Shown here piece by piece: positions 8,807-17,192 of a DNA stretch of 25,386 nt (positions are counted from its first letter, which is position 1; each line of letters starts with the position of its first letter). Origin of the DNA: Bacillota bacterium (GTDB taxonomy: Bacteria; Bacillota; Clostridia; Lachnospirales; Lachnospiraceae); NCBI GenBank assembly GCA_023460575.1, contig JAEWPQ010000008.1, positions 1 to 25,386 on the forward strand, written 5' to 3'. The notes beneath the pieces were generated by a model. It was not told the DNA's origin. It was given only the letters and a program-made list of their open reading frames with translations, and did no database searches. A program made the position numbers and the translations under genes.

Positions 8807-9901
8807 TTATGTTCCTGCATGTGAAATATCGAAATAGATTTGAACTAATTGTTTTATGTTTTCATTCAAATCGTACGATTTGTGTTTTAATGTCCTGATA
8901 CACAGCTCACTGGTTTTGCATCTGTTTTGTTCTTTGTTTTTTATATCCTCAATTGCACGGCACCAGGATGCCATGTTCCCTAACGGCAGATACTTCGTCA
9001 ATCCCATATCTGCTTCACCTGGTACCGCATCTGAAGCTATGCACGGAAGTCCCCCCGCCTGAGCCTCTAAAAGCACCATTCCCAGCCCTTCCCACTTAGA
9101 AGGAAAAACAAAGCAGTCCATGGCATTTAACAGATTTTCCACATTCTTATGCTCCCCCAGCAGCATGACATGTTCCTCCAGTTTCAGATCTGAAATCAAT
9201 TGCTCCAGATCTGGCCGCAATGCACCTTCTCCTATACAAATCAGCTTGCTATCCGGCATATGATCATGAAATTCTTTAAAAACCCGCACCAGATACTCAT
9301 GATTTTTCTGTTCATTAATCCGGCCTATATGACCGATTACAAATTGATTTTCCAACCCCAGTTTTTTTCTGTTTATCGTTCTTTTTAATTCATCAAACCG
9401 AAACACTTCCGTATCAATTGCATTATTTAAAACAGTATAAGATCTGCCTTTGTACAGCCAGTTCCCTGCTTCTTCACTGCAGGCAAGTCTGATTGTGCTT
9501 AATCTGTAAAACAACGGAAGCAGCAGACTATTCAAAAGAGGATTGTTACAAGTTGTGTTATGACAATGCACAATCCGTTTTTCAATCCCGCAGTTCTTTG
9601 CTAATACAAGTTCCGGCAGCATCATTGCACTGTTCCCATGAATATGGACACAATCAAAATGTCCATTTTTTAAAAGAAGCTTCAATTGTTTAAAATATAT
9701 CCTGGAATCAGCTCTTCTGCTGGCCAGCCTGTAATAAACAAGGCCGGATTGTTTCAATTCTTTCTCCAGTTCCGGATGCAGATCAAATACCGCATATTGT
9801 ATTTCCAGCCCCGGACTGTTTATCCGAAAGCAATAGTTCCGGATAACGCAGGCAATTCCCTGATAGGTAAATGGCGTTGTATTAATTACTAAAATCCGCA
9901 A
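8807..9901 (-). CDS. GT4-family glycosyltransferase (EpsF-like)
   Basis: 364 residues. It initiates at a TTG (9901) with AAGGAGG seven bases upstream, a convincing site, giving MRILVINTTPFTYQGI. The GT-B donor domain shows IGHIGRINEQKN (189-200), CIGEG, and the motif EGLGMVLLE (271-279) followed by GGLPCIASDAVPGE. VHIHGNSAMMLPEL in the N-domain is typical of EpsF-type enzymes. It would add one sugar to the lipid-linked repeat unit; donor and linkage are not predictable. It lies between the first FrhB-family gene (14 bases upstream) and the second pyruvyl-transferase gene (10 bases downstream). Confidence 0.88.
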   Translation of the reverse strand: MRILVINTTPFTYQGIACVIRNYCFRINSPGLEIQYAVFDLHPELEKELKQSGLVYYRLASRRADSRIYFKQLKLLLKNGHFDCVHIHGNSAMMLPELVLAKNCGIEKRIVHCHNTTCNNPLLNSLLLPLFYRLSTIRLACSEEAGNWLYKGRSYTVLNNAIDTEVFRFDELKRTINRKKLGLENQFVIGHIGRINEQKNHEYLVRVFKEFHDHMPDSKLICIGEGALRPDLEQLISDLKLEEHVMLLGEHKNVENLLNAMDCFVFPSKWEGLGMVLLEAQAGGLPCIASDAVPGEADMGLTKYLPLGNMASWCRAIEDIKNKEQNRCKTSELCIRTLKHKSYDLNENIKQLVQIYFDISHAGT

Positions 9902-9915
9902 ACAGAGTCCTCCTT

Positions 9916-11073
9916 CTAATTCACACTTTTCAGTATTTGGACAAGCTTTCCCGGAAGAAGTGCTTTCAGTCTTTCCTTCAAGCAGACTCCCACCTTTAGA
10001 TGATCTATAAAATTTTCGTCCTGGATTCTCTCATAAAATCCATCCCTGCCTGGGGGTCTGCCGGTGGGATGCTGCAAGTTTCCCTGCTTCACAAGAATTG
10101 CCTCCAGATTGGTTTCTATTACACTGGCCTGTCCTTTCACCATTTCAAATAATTTATTTCCCTGTACAGAATTGATCAGAACGGCCGAAACTCCTGCTGC
10201 CGATGCAAATCCGGGATTACTTTTTTCCACCCCCCAGAAATCTCCCACAGTAATATCACCGACCCGGTCAGTACTGGCATATCTGCATTCATAGCAGCAT
10301 TCCCGGTAACAATCCCCATTTATAAAGTGCTTTCCGTATTTATCAAGAGAAAGGAGGTTCGTCTCTGTTTTGGTCTTTGTCTTTAACAGATACTGGGTGC
10401 CCCATCCCCGTTTCTCTTTTGAACGGAAATTAAAATACTCCAGCTTCTCTCCAAGCTTTTTTTCCTGATACTCAAAATACTTTCTTAAAAATTCCGGGGA
10501 GGGGACTCCATGGCAGATAAGATCCAGAGTAAACAGATTATCATAGGATCTGACTCCCAGATACTGATACAGTCCGGCAGCCTGACAGGGCGTGCCTGTA
10601 AACAGAACTAACCTTCCTTTATCCAGTTCCTGTTTTACTGACTTATAACAATCATTTACATCTGACTGAACATATTTTGATGATTGTATGCGATATAAAT
10701 CCTCTTCCTTATCAACCTTTATGTGCTTTACTTCCAGTTGTTCCGTATAAGCACAGCCATAGACACAGCCTCCCGCCTGAATGACAGAACGGGCAAACAG
10801 ATCTGAAGCCCCCCCGGAAGCGGATTGTAAAATCCGCTTTTTATCTTCATTCTTGAGTCCTAATATCCGGACCGGTCTGCGTCCCTGGGGCTTAAAATCA
10901 AAAGCCGGACATTTCTTTAAGCATACTCCGCATTCGATGCATAACGCCTCATCTACGGACGGATATAAAAAGCCTTCCTGATCCGGCTGAAAACGTATGC
11001 ATGTCTGAGGACAGGACTGCTCACAGCTTCTGCAGCCAACACACGCCTTCCCGATTTTCATTATATTATCCAT
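9916..11073 (-). CDS. FrhB/FdhB-family flavoprotein with two 4Fe-4S clusters, first copy
   Basis: 385 residues. The N-terminus is a complete bacterial ferredoxin module with two CxxCxxCxxxCP sets (C11, C14, C17, C21 and C45, C48, C51, C55), then the FrhB core: SASGGASDLFAR, SSKYVQSDVNDCY, LFTGTPCQAAGL, DLICHGVPSPEF and CRYASTDRVGDITVGDFWG. This is the fullest version of the three FrhB-family proteins in the locus. The domain set suggests electron transfer from ferredoxin-like clusters to a flavin, for a reductive step on a sugar or its substituent; the step itself is unknown. Start chosen at the ATG at 11073 with GAGGA five bases upstream; it overlaps the preceding pyruvyl-transferase gene by 8 bases. 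Confidence 0.88.
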   Translation of the reverse strand: MDNIMKIGKACVGCRSCEQSCPQTCIRFQPDQEGFLYPSVDEALCIECGVCLKKCPAFDFKPQGRRPVRILGLKNEDKKRILQSASGGASDLFARSVIQAGGCVYGCAYTEQLEVKHIKVDKEEDLYRIQSSKYVQSDVNDCYKSVKQELDKGRLVLFTGTPCQAAGLYQYLGVRSYDNLFTLDLICHGVPSPEFLRKYFEYQEKKLGEKLEYFNFRSKEKRGWGTQYLLKTKTKTETNLLSLDKYGKHFINGDCYRECCYECRYASTDRVGDITVGDFWGVEKSNPGFASAAGVSAVLINSVQGNKLFEMVKGQASVIETNLEAILVKQGNLQHPTGRPPGRDGFYERIQDENFIDHLKVGVCLKERLKALLPGKLVQILKSVN

Positions 11074-12211
11074 GCTTTTCCTCACCGTAACAGCCAATCT
11101 GCTTCTTCAGATAATCCAGCGTTTTCACCCGCTGCGCATTTATAATCTTGTCAACCGCTGTATAATCAATTGATCTTTCCAAAACTGATTCAATCTCATT
11201 GATACTTAAAGCGACCCGGTCAGAAAGTCCGGTCCTCTTTAGCAGATCACTCAGTTTTTCCTCATTTCCGTAGGAATTACCTGTACTCTTACAGATTAAC
11301 GTTACAAATTTCCGTTTTGTTATGATCGAGAATATGGTACCATGAAAGGTATCTGTAATAACCGCTTCTGCATTCTGAAAATATGCCAGCACATCAAACG
11401 GAGAACAATCGATGAAATGATCCGCACATCTGTGGATTCCCCCAAAGGAATAAACCTTTATTCCCTTCTTTTTTGCGTAAGCTAATATCCAGTCATTTAT
11501 TTCTCTGGAGATTCTTCCGGAATACGCATAAAGAATCAGATACCGTTCCTTTGTCTTTATTTGGGGGATCAGCCTGCACTCCCCTATGTAGTCATATGCC
11601 AAAACAGGATCCAGGTGATATTCCGGTGTTACACCCGTTAATTCACTTACTATGCAGCCTGAGTTACTGTCACGGACCGATATCGCATCAAATCTTTTTA
11701 AATACCAGCCGATCTCCCTGTCCTTGTGATACTGTCTTAAATTTTCCATTGTTGTATTTCCAAAAGAAGCTGCATAGGTCAATAACTTTTTTGCCCTCTG
11801 ATTTTTCCCAAACAATTCCAAAGAATAACCAACATTGGGATTGGACTGAATACAATTAAAAACCTCATCACTGCCGATCACTAATACATCTAATTCCGGC
11901 AGGTAATTCATTTCCGGTGTAATTCCAAGGACAGGCAGATACTTTCCGGCATATTGCTTTTTATATATAACAAACTGAATCCGATGCTTCCATGGAGCAT
12001 CATACTGAAATGCTTTAAACACCTTCCGGACTTTAAAAAATAATCCCGGCTTTTGGAATCTTGATTCGGAAATCAACGGTTTTCCTGTGTGATAATCCAC
12101 AAACTCCACGTTGTGCCCTAATTTTTCCAGAAGCATCTTCAGCCCATAAGCCTGTAAAAAAGAGCCGTAATTTACAATTCTCTGCATGGATAAAATTCCT
12201 ACTTTTGCCAT
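11066..12211 (-). CDS. Polysaccharide pyruvyl transferase family protein, first copy
   Basis: 381 residues of the NYGSxLQAY branch of PF04230: NYGSFLQAYGL (14-24), VLVIGSDEVFNC, LTYAASFG, SVRDSNSG, YHLDPVLAYDY and AVITDTFHGTIFSI. It has no membrane segment and is likely cytoplasmic, modifying a sugar of the repeat unit before export. The start ATG has GGGAG eight bases upstream and overlaps the Alg13-like gene by 13 bases. The next gene is the two-cluster FrhB-family protein, overlapping by 8 bases, so this pair is the most tightly coupled of the three. Pyruvate transfer is inferred from family membership only. Confidence 0.86.
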   Translation of the reverse strand: MAKVGILSMQRIVNYGSFLQAYGLKMLLEKLGHNVEFVDYHTGKPLISESRFQKPGLFFKVRKVFKAFQYDAPWKHRIQFVIYKKQYAGKYLPVLGITPEMNYLPELDVLVIGSDEVFNCIQSNPNVGYSLELFGKNQRAKKLLTYAASFGNTTMENLRQYHKDREIGWYLKRFDAISVRDSNSGCIVSELTGVTPEYHLDPVLAYDYIGECRLIPQIKTKERYLILYAYSGRISREINDWILAYAKKKGIKVYSFGGIHRCADHFIDCSPFDVLAYFQNAEAVITDTFHGTIFSIITKRKFVTLICKSTGNSYGNEEKLSDLLKRTGLSDRVALSINEIESVLERSIDYTAVDKIINAQRVKTLDYLKKQIGCYGEEKHG

Positions 12212-12726
12212 CGGTCAGTCTCCCGGTCATTTCTAAACAATCCCTTAACAAGCAGTTCCACTTGTTTATTGAATGCTCCGTTATTACTCATAATTCCTGC
12301 CGGCATACTGGAAATAATGCTGTCATATCTTACAATCACATCTGCAAGCTCTGTGATATTATAAACAGGAATAATGTTTCCGTATCTCTCCTTAACTGCT
12401 TTTGTGAACTCAACCTGATGATTGTTTACATGCTCATGAAACTCATATTGTCTCGGCACCACCACCGGAATCTTTCCAATCTGAAGCGGCATAATAAAAC
12501 TGGCCGGGCCGCCGTGGGTAATCACGATTCGTGCATGTTCAACATTTTTCACCATATTGTCATAAGGAAGCAGCTTATGCCACTCACAATACCGTGGCTC
12601 ATAGGTACTGTAACCGGTTTGAATGATTACATCTTCCAGGATGATCCCAGTTTCTTTTAATCTGTCAATTTCTTCAAGCAGCCTGTCAAATGGCTGTTCA
12701 TGTGTTCCAACCGTCGCAAAAATCAT
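12199..12726 (-). CDS. Alg13-like catalytic half of a split glycosyltransferase (Cps14G/EpsF type)
   Basis: 175 residues, equivalent to the C-terminal donor domain of GT28/Alg13 enzymes. It begins MIFATVGTHEQPFDRLL, carries ITHGGPASFIMPLQIGK (the nucleotide-sugar-binding glycine motif) and VVVPRQYEFHEHVNNHQ. In streptococcal capsule loci such proteins work as a complex with the Alg14-like membrane partner encoded immediately upstream, adding the second sugar to the lipid-linked primer. With Ugd two genes upstream, a glucuronic-acid donor is a fair guess, but Cps14G itself uses UDP-galactose. GGGGG lies seven bases before the ATG. Confidence 0.88.
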   Translation of the reverse strand: MIFATVGTHEQPFDRLLEEIDRLKETGIILEDVIIQTGYSTYEPRYCEWHKLLPYDNMVKNVEHARIVITHGGPASFIMPLQIGKIPVVVPRQYEFHEHVNNHQVEFTKAVKERYGNIIPVYNITELADVIVRYDSIISSMPAGIMSNNGAFNKQVELLVKGLFRNDRETDRWQK

Positions 12727-12747
12727 TCATCTGCCCCCTGTAAATAT

Positions 12748-13212
12748 TTAAAATATGCTCCCCAGGTTAATTGCCTTTTTATATATTTTTTTCATCTCCT
12801 CCCACTGGACAATAAACTTATCCGTGATAGGATATACCATTTTACCGGTCATGGTAGACTTATCGATCCGGTCATAAACCTCAATATATATAAGCCTTGC
12901 TCCGAACAGCTTTCCAATATAGAAAAACGGAACTGCAACAGCTGCTCCCGAAGAGATGATAATATCCGGCTTTTCTTTCCGGATGGTCTTCCAGGCAAGC
13001 CGCGTATTAATAACCAATGCTTTTAAACTGCGGTTCGTAGGATAATAACAGGAAATTATTTTTTCATCCTTTAACAGACTTTTTGCATCATCTTTATTAA
13101 AGGTTACCCAAAACCGCTCTTTGTCCTGCCAAAATGATTTCAGCATATATAAATGAGTCAGATGACCGCCTGATGATCCCACAAGGCAAATTTTCATAGT
13201 TTCTTTTCTCAT
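12748..13212 (-). CDS. Alg14-like membrane partner of the split glycosyltransferase (Cps14F type)
   Basis: 154 residues with the Alg14 (PF08660) pattern: ICLVGSSGGHLTHL at the N-terminus (residues 8-21), PDIIISSGAAVAVPFFYIGKLFG in the middle, and YIEVYDRIDKSTMTGKMVYPITDKFIVQW near the end. The family provides the acceptor-binding, membrane-associated half that recruits the Alg13-like subunit to lipid-linked substrate. The start ATG at 13212 has GGGAG eight bases upstream, better than the in-frame ATG at 13197. It is 21 bases from the Alg13-like gene. Confidence 0.88.
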   Translation of the reverse strand: MRKETMKICLVGSSGGHLTHLYMLKSFWQDKERFWVTFNKDDAKSLLKDEKIISCYYPTNRSLKALVINTRLAWKTIRKEKPDIIISSGAAVAVPFFYIGKLFGARLIYIEVYDRIDKSTMTGKMVYPITDKFIVQWEEMKKIYKKAINLGSIF

Positions 13213-13233
13213 TTTCCCATCTCCCGATTATCA

Positions 13234-14475
13234 TCAATCTCTTCTATATAAGTCTCTTGTATATACCTTCTCCTTCACATCATCCAATACGGAATCATAG
13301 CGGTTTGCAATGACTGCACTGCTCATTTTCTTAAACTTGGCCAGGTCATTCAGAACCAGACTGCCAAAGAACGTACTGCCGTCTTTGAGCGTCGGTTCGA
13401 ATATAACCACTACCGCTCCTTTTGCCCTGATGCGTTTCATAACTCCCTGAATACTGCTTTGCCGGAAATTATCAGAATCTGCCTTCATCGTTAACCGGTA
13501 TATCCCAATAACAACCCGCTTCTCTTTACCGGCATCATATCCGGCATTATCTGCGTATGTATAATACCCGGCCTTTTGAAGAACCCGGTCTGCAATAAAG
13601 TCTTTCCTGGTTTTGTTTGCTTCCACAATTGCACTCATGATATTCTGGGGTACGTCGTAATAATTAGCCAGAAGCTGTTTTGTATCCTTGGGCAGGCAGT
13701 ACCCGCCGTAACCAAAGGAGGGATTATTATAGTAATTGCCGATTCTGGGATCCAATCCTACTCCCTCTATGATGTGCCGCGTATTCAGTTCCCTCATCTC
13801 AGCATAGGTATCTAATTCATTGAAGAAGCTGACTCTGAGAGCCAGATATGTATTGGCAAACAGCTTTACGGCTTCCGCTTCCGTTAAATCGGTTAAAAGG
13901 ATGGAAATATTGTCTTTGACTGCTCCCTCTGCCAGCAATCCGGCAAACGTCTCTGCCGCTTTCTTTAGTCTATTGTCCTCCTTCGGCGCACCCACAATAA
14001 TCCTTGAAGGATACAGATTGTCGTAGAGTGCCCGTCCTTCTCTTAAAAACTCAGGACTGAAAATAATATTCTCACAATTAAATTTTTCTCTAATGGATTT
14101 TGTATACCCTACAGGAACTGTGGATTTAATCACCATAATTGCATCCGGATTGGTCTTTATGACCAGTTCGACCACCGCTTCTACAGAACTGGTATCAAAG
14201 TAATTCTTTACCGGATCATAATTTGTCGGGGTGGAAACAATGACGAAATCAGCACCCCTGTATGCAGCAGCTCCGTCTGTTGTTGCTGTTAAATTTAAAT
14301 TTCCTGCCGCCAGATATTCTTCAATCTCTTTGTCTATGATCGGGGATTTCCTGTTATTAATGTCAGCAACCTTTTCTTCTAAAATATCTACTGCTTGTAC
14401 CTCGTTGTGCTGCGCCAGTAAAATTGCATTGGATAATCCCACATACCCTGTACCGGCAACTGCTATTTTATACAT
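13234..14475 (-). CDS. ugd: UDP-glucose 6-dehydrogenase
   Basis: 413 residues, close in pattern to the short E. coli-type Ugd. The NAD-binding Rossmann motif GTGYVGLS lies at residues 8-15, followed by STPTNYDP, KSTVPVGYT, SPEFLREGRALYDNLYPSRI, the central FANTYLALRVSFFNELD helix, the catalytic cysteine in GYGGYCLPKDTKQ (C260), and IYRLTMKADSDNFRQSSIQG near the C-terminus. It oxidises UDP-glucose to UDP-glucuronate with two NAD+. Start at the ATG at 14475 with GGAGG eight bases upstream; an ATG at 14490 lies before the ribosome site. Its presence predicts an acidic polymer containing glucuronic acid or a derivative. It follows a nucleotidyltransferase that may supply its substrate. Confidence 0.95.
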   Translation of the reverse strand: MYKIAVAGTGYVGLSNAILLAQHNEVQAVDILEEKVADINNRKSPIIDKEIEEYLAAGNLNLTATTDGAAAYRGADFVIVSTPTNYDPVKNYFDTSSVEAVVELVIKTNPDAIMVIKSTVPVGYTKSIREKFNCENIIFSPEFLREGRALYDNLYPSRIIVGAPKEDNRLKKAAETFAGLLAEGAVKDNISILLTDLTEAEAVKLFANTYLALRVSFFNELDTYAEMRELNTRHIIEGVGLDPRIGNYYNNPSFGYGGYCLPKDTKQLLANYYDVPQNIMSAIVEANKTRKDFIADRVLQKAGYYTYADNAGYDAGKEKRVVIGIYRLTMKADSDNFRQSSIQGVMKRIRAKGAVVVIFEPTLKDGSTFFGSLVLNDLAKFKKMSSAVIANRYDSVLDDVKEKVYTRDLYRRD

Positions 14476-14510
14476 CTTCTGCACCTCCATTTATCTGGCA
14501 TTATTTAACT

Positions 14511-15473
14511 CTATAGAGTTCCACCAGCTCGATTATTCCAGAACCATCTGACTGTTTGATACAGATCCACACTGTATTTCCCTTCCTCAATCAGACGAGT
14601 GATCTGATTTTTCACCTCTTCTTTATCTTCCTGATAGGTAACACCAAACCATTTGTCACTGGTTTTTAAAACCGCTACCTTTGCCTTTCCCCCTTTTATC
14701 AGGTCATCCATCAGTACTGGAAGTAAATACTCTTTCTTTTTTTCACCATCATTCATACTTTTTAAGAAATTAACAAATCCAGCTTCCAGATCTGTAAATA
14801 ATCCGGGAGTCACCCCCCACATATTCATAGATACCACATTATCAGCAGATAAAATTATCTGCTTCCCGCTTTCATCCTCGCCTTTAACCGTTCCGTCTGC
14901 CTGCTTTTTAATATGAAATGTTTCAGTCACAGACGACAGATTTCCTGCTTCATCTATTGAGCAGATACCTCTCGTTACGTCACCATTGGGACTTAACGTA
15001 TTGCCCAGCTTGAAACCTGCCATGCAAAAGCTTAAGGGGATTGACTCTTCATGGTTGACCAGATAATCGTGTATTTTAATAAAAGCCTCTTTACCGTAAT
15101 AATCATCCGCATTAATTATTACAAACGGCTCCTTCAGGATTCCTTTGCACACCAATACTGCCTGTCCTGTCCCCCATGGTTTTTCCCTTCCTTCCGGCAG
15201 GAGAAATCCCTCGGGCAAATTTTCCAGTTCCTGAAAAACATATTCTACTGGAGCCAGTTTCTCAATTCTTTTGCCTATTACCTCCTTGAATTCTTTTTCA
15301 ATATTTTTCCGGATAATAAAAACAATTTTGTTAAAACCGGCTTCCAGAGCATCAAAAATGGAATAATCCATAATGATTTCTCCATTTGGTCCAACGGGCT
15401 CCAGCTGCTTGATTCCGTTTCCATACCTGCTTCCGATTCCTGCTGCCATAATTACAACTGCTGTATCTCTCAT
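14511..15473 (-). CDS. Sugar-phosphate nucleotidyltransferase
   Basis: 320 residues with an N-terminal nucleotidyltransferase fold: VVIMAAGIGSRYG (GxGxR-type phosphate loop), KQLEPVG, then INADDYYG, which supplies the metal-binding aspartates, and GVTYQEDKEEV near the C-terminus. It is not the classical GalU sequence type; it resembles the roughly 300-residue PF00483 nucleotidyltransferases common in Bacteroidota and Clostridia polysaccharide loci. Lying directly before ugd, it probably makes UDP-glucose (or another UDP-hexose) for it, but the base and sugar are not determined by sequence. AAGGAAGGG precedes the ATG. Confidence 0.85.
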   Translation of the reverse strand: MRDTAVVIMAAGIGSRYGNGIKQLEPVGPNGEIIMDYSIFDALEAGFNKIVFIIRKNIEKEFKEVIGKRIEKLAPVEYVFQELENLPEGFLLPEGREKPWGTGQAVLVCKGILKEPFVIINADDYYGKEAFIKIHDYLVNHEESIPLSFCMAGFKLGNTLSPNGDVTRGICSIDEAGNLSSVTETFHIKKQADGTVKGEDESGKQIILSADNVVSMNMWGVTPGLFTDLEAGFVNFLKSMNDGEKKKEYLLPVLMDDLIKGGKAKVAVLKTSDKWFGVTYQEDKEEVKNQITRLIEEGKYSVDLYQTVRWFWNNRAGGTL

Positions 15474-15491
15474 CTATTCCCTTCCTTTCAT

Positions 15492-16928
15492 TTATTCAGC
15501 CCCCTTGTGAAGCATAACTACGATTACTGTCTGACTCAGAATCCGCAAATCTGACCATATGGACCAGTTATCAATATAGTTTAAATCCAGGCTTACTACA
15601 TCTTCAAAATCCTGAATATCGCTTCTGCCAGTCACCTGCCACAAGCCGGTAATTCCCGGTTTCAGGCTCAGCCGGCGTTTATGGTGCTCCTCATACTTCA
15701 CAAATTCATCCATTGTGGGCGGTCTTGTACCAACCAGGCTCATATCCCCTTTCAGAACGTTAAAAAACTGGGGAAACTCATCAATGCTGGTTTTTCTGAT
15801 AAACTTACCTACTTTTGTAATCCTTGGGTCATCTTTTAATTTGAACATGAGGCCATTCATCTGATTTTTGCTCATCAGTTCCTTTTTTCTTTCTTCCGCA
15901 TCCATATACATGGACCGGAACTTGTAAATTGAAAAAAGCCTTCCGTTTCTCCCTACCCGGGTCTGTTTGAATATGACCGGACCAGGTGATTCCATATAGA
16001 TCACCGGCGCAACCAAAATTCCCAGAATTATTGTAACTAACACTCCGACTGCACTGCCCAGAATATCCAGCAAACGTTTCAGAATTAATTCCGATGGTTC
16101 AAACACCCTTGTACAATATGTAAGGACCCGTTCTCCTCCAAAATAATTAATCACCTTTTCTCTTTCACTTAAGCCAAAAGTATTTACAGTTACATGAGCG
16201 ACAATTCCAAGTGTTTCAAGACGGCTGATTAAATTATCTAAGTACAGCCTGCTGTTATCCGGTATGCTAATCAAGGCTTCATCGACTACCTGCTTTTTTA
16301 AATACTCTGCAACACTGTCCTGGCTCATAACCATAAAATTTCCTTTTTCATCCTTATTCACCAGATAGAGCACTGTCACCGGGTCTTCCCCTGATTTCTG
16401 ATCTGCCTCCACAATTGCTACAGCCACCACATCGCAGTCATATGGCATTGAATTGACATACTTATTCATCACATTTAATTCATTGCTTCTATTTGCATAA
16501 ATCAGCAGTTTTTTGCGGTTTTCCGGCTTATGGTAATGAGAAATCAATAAATATTTAAAATACAGCCTTCCCAGAACCATACAAAAATAATTGAAAAAGA
16601 AAAACAACAGATAAAAAGCTCTTGATGACCGCCCCCCCAGCTTTGAAAGATATAAAATGAACGCCAGTACAAGGGCTATATACATATTGATCAGAAATAT
16701 GTTTTTAAGTTCATTCCACAGGGAGCGTTCCATGAAAGGCTTACCGGACTGGTAAAACATGACTACAGTTAAATATGCAAAAATTACGAGAACCGCACCA
16801 TACCAGCGCCCTATTATAAATTCTGCCGACTGCAGGGAAGCAAACTTTGCAAGCATCGCCAGAACATAGGAACATACAATGGCTGCAAAATCTATGAATA
16901 TGTAAAATATCCGGTTTTTACTCAGCAT
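15492..16928 (-). CDS. Undecaprenyl-phosphate sugar phosphotransferase (WbaP/CpsE type)
   Basis: 478 residues in the standard polyisoprenyl-phosphate hexose-1-phosphate transferase layout. Four N-terminal membrane helices lie within about residues 5-130, followed by a Rossmann-like CoA-binding domain (PF13727), a further membrane segment (SAVGVLVTIILGILVAPVIY), then the catalytic PF02397 domain with KRLLDILGS, FKQTRVGRNG, YKFRSMYMDAEERK, RKTSIDEFPQFFNVLKGDMSLVG, TRPP and KPGITGLWQVTGRS. It starts each repeat unit by moving a hexose-1-phosphate (glucose or galactose in characterised members) from its UDP donor to undecaprenyl phosphate. It overlaps the small membrane gene upstream by 11 bases. 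Confidence 0.95.
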   Translation of the reverse strand: MLSKNRIFYIFIDFAAIVCSYVLAMLAKFASLQSAEFIIGRWYGAVLVIFAYLTVVMFYQSGKPFMERSLWNELKNIFLINMYIALVLAFILYLSKLGGRSSRAFYLLFFFFNYFCMVLGRLYFKYLLISHYHKPENRKKLLIYANRSNELNVMNKYVNSMPYDCDVVAVAIVEADQKSGEDPVTVLYLVNKDEKGNFMVMSQDSVAEYLKKQVVDEALISIPDNSRLYLDNLISRLETLGIVAHVTVNTFGLSEREKVINYFGGERVLTYCTRVFEPSELILKRLLDILGSAVGVLVTIILGILVAPVIYMESPGPVIFKQTRVGRNGRLFSIYKFRSMYMDAEERKKELMSKNQMNGLMFKLKDDPRITKVGKFIRKTSIDEFPQFFNVLKGDMSLVGTRPPTMDEFVKYEEHHKRRLSLKPGITGLWQVTGRSDIQDFEDVVSLDLNYIDNWSIWSDLRILSQTVIVVMLHKGAE

Positions 16929-17163
16929 GTGTCCACCTTCCCATCTTCCAGGTTCCGTTTACTGATTTTCCTTTTCCCCATAAAAGCAGCAGCGCATAAC
17001 TGCTGATGATAAGAAGAACTTCACATGCAAGAATATCCCAGTGGTACTCAGACTGAACCAATGTCTGCTGAGGCTGTATTTTACTGTAAATCTGAACTGC
17101 TGACCAGGCTATTACGCCTATAGCCGCCGCTACCATGATCCAGTATCTGATCTTTCTGCCCAT
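16918..17163 (-). CDS. Small two-helix membrane protein of unknown function
   Basis: 81 residues starting at the ATG at 17163, with GGAGG eight bases upstream inside a purine run; an in-frame TTG at 17184 lies before that site. Two hydrophobic segments (about 7-25 and 49-64) are joined by a polar loop, with a basic, tryptophan-containing tail (KSVNGTWKMGRWTHAE). I recognise no family. It sits between the BY-kinase and the priming transferase and overlaps the latter by 11 bases, so it may be an accessory to one of them, for example a membrane anchor or assembly factor. The good ribosome site and the coupling argue that it is real. Confidence 0.7.
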   Translation of the reverse strand: MGRKIRYWIMVAAAIGVIAWSAVQIYSKIQPQQTLVQSEYHWDILACEVLLIISSYALLLLWGKGKSVNGTWKMGRWTHAE

Positions 17164-17192
17164 AACCTCCCCCTCCTTTATCAATCGTGTTA

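Noticed and set aside
6615..11073. A link to coenzyme F420 metabolism suggested by the FrhB family name
   Set aside because: The family is broad; there are no F420 synthesis or hydrogenase genes here, and homologues in polysaccharide loci occur in bacteria without F420.
12061..12660. A 199-codon plus-strand frame opposite the Alg13-like and pyruvyl-transferase genes
   Set aside because: It is antisense to two well-supported genes, has no recognisable domain and no good ribosome site; it looks like a shadow of their codon use.
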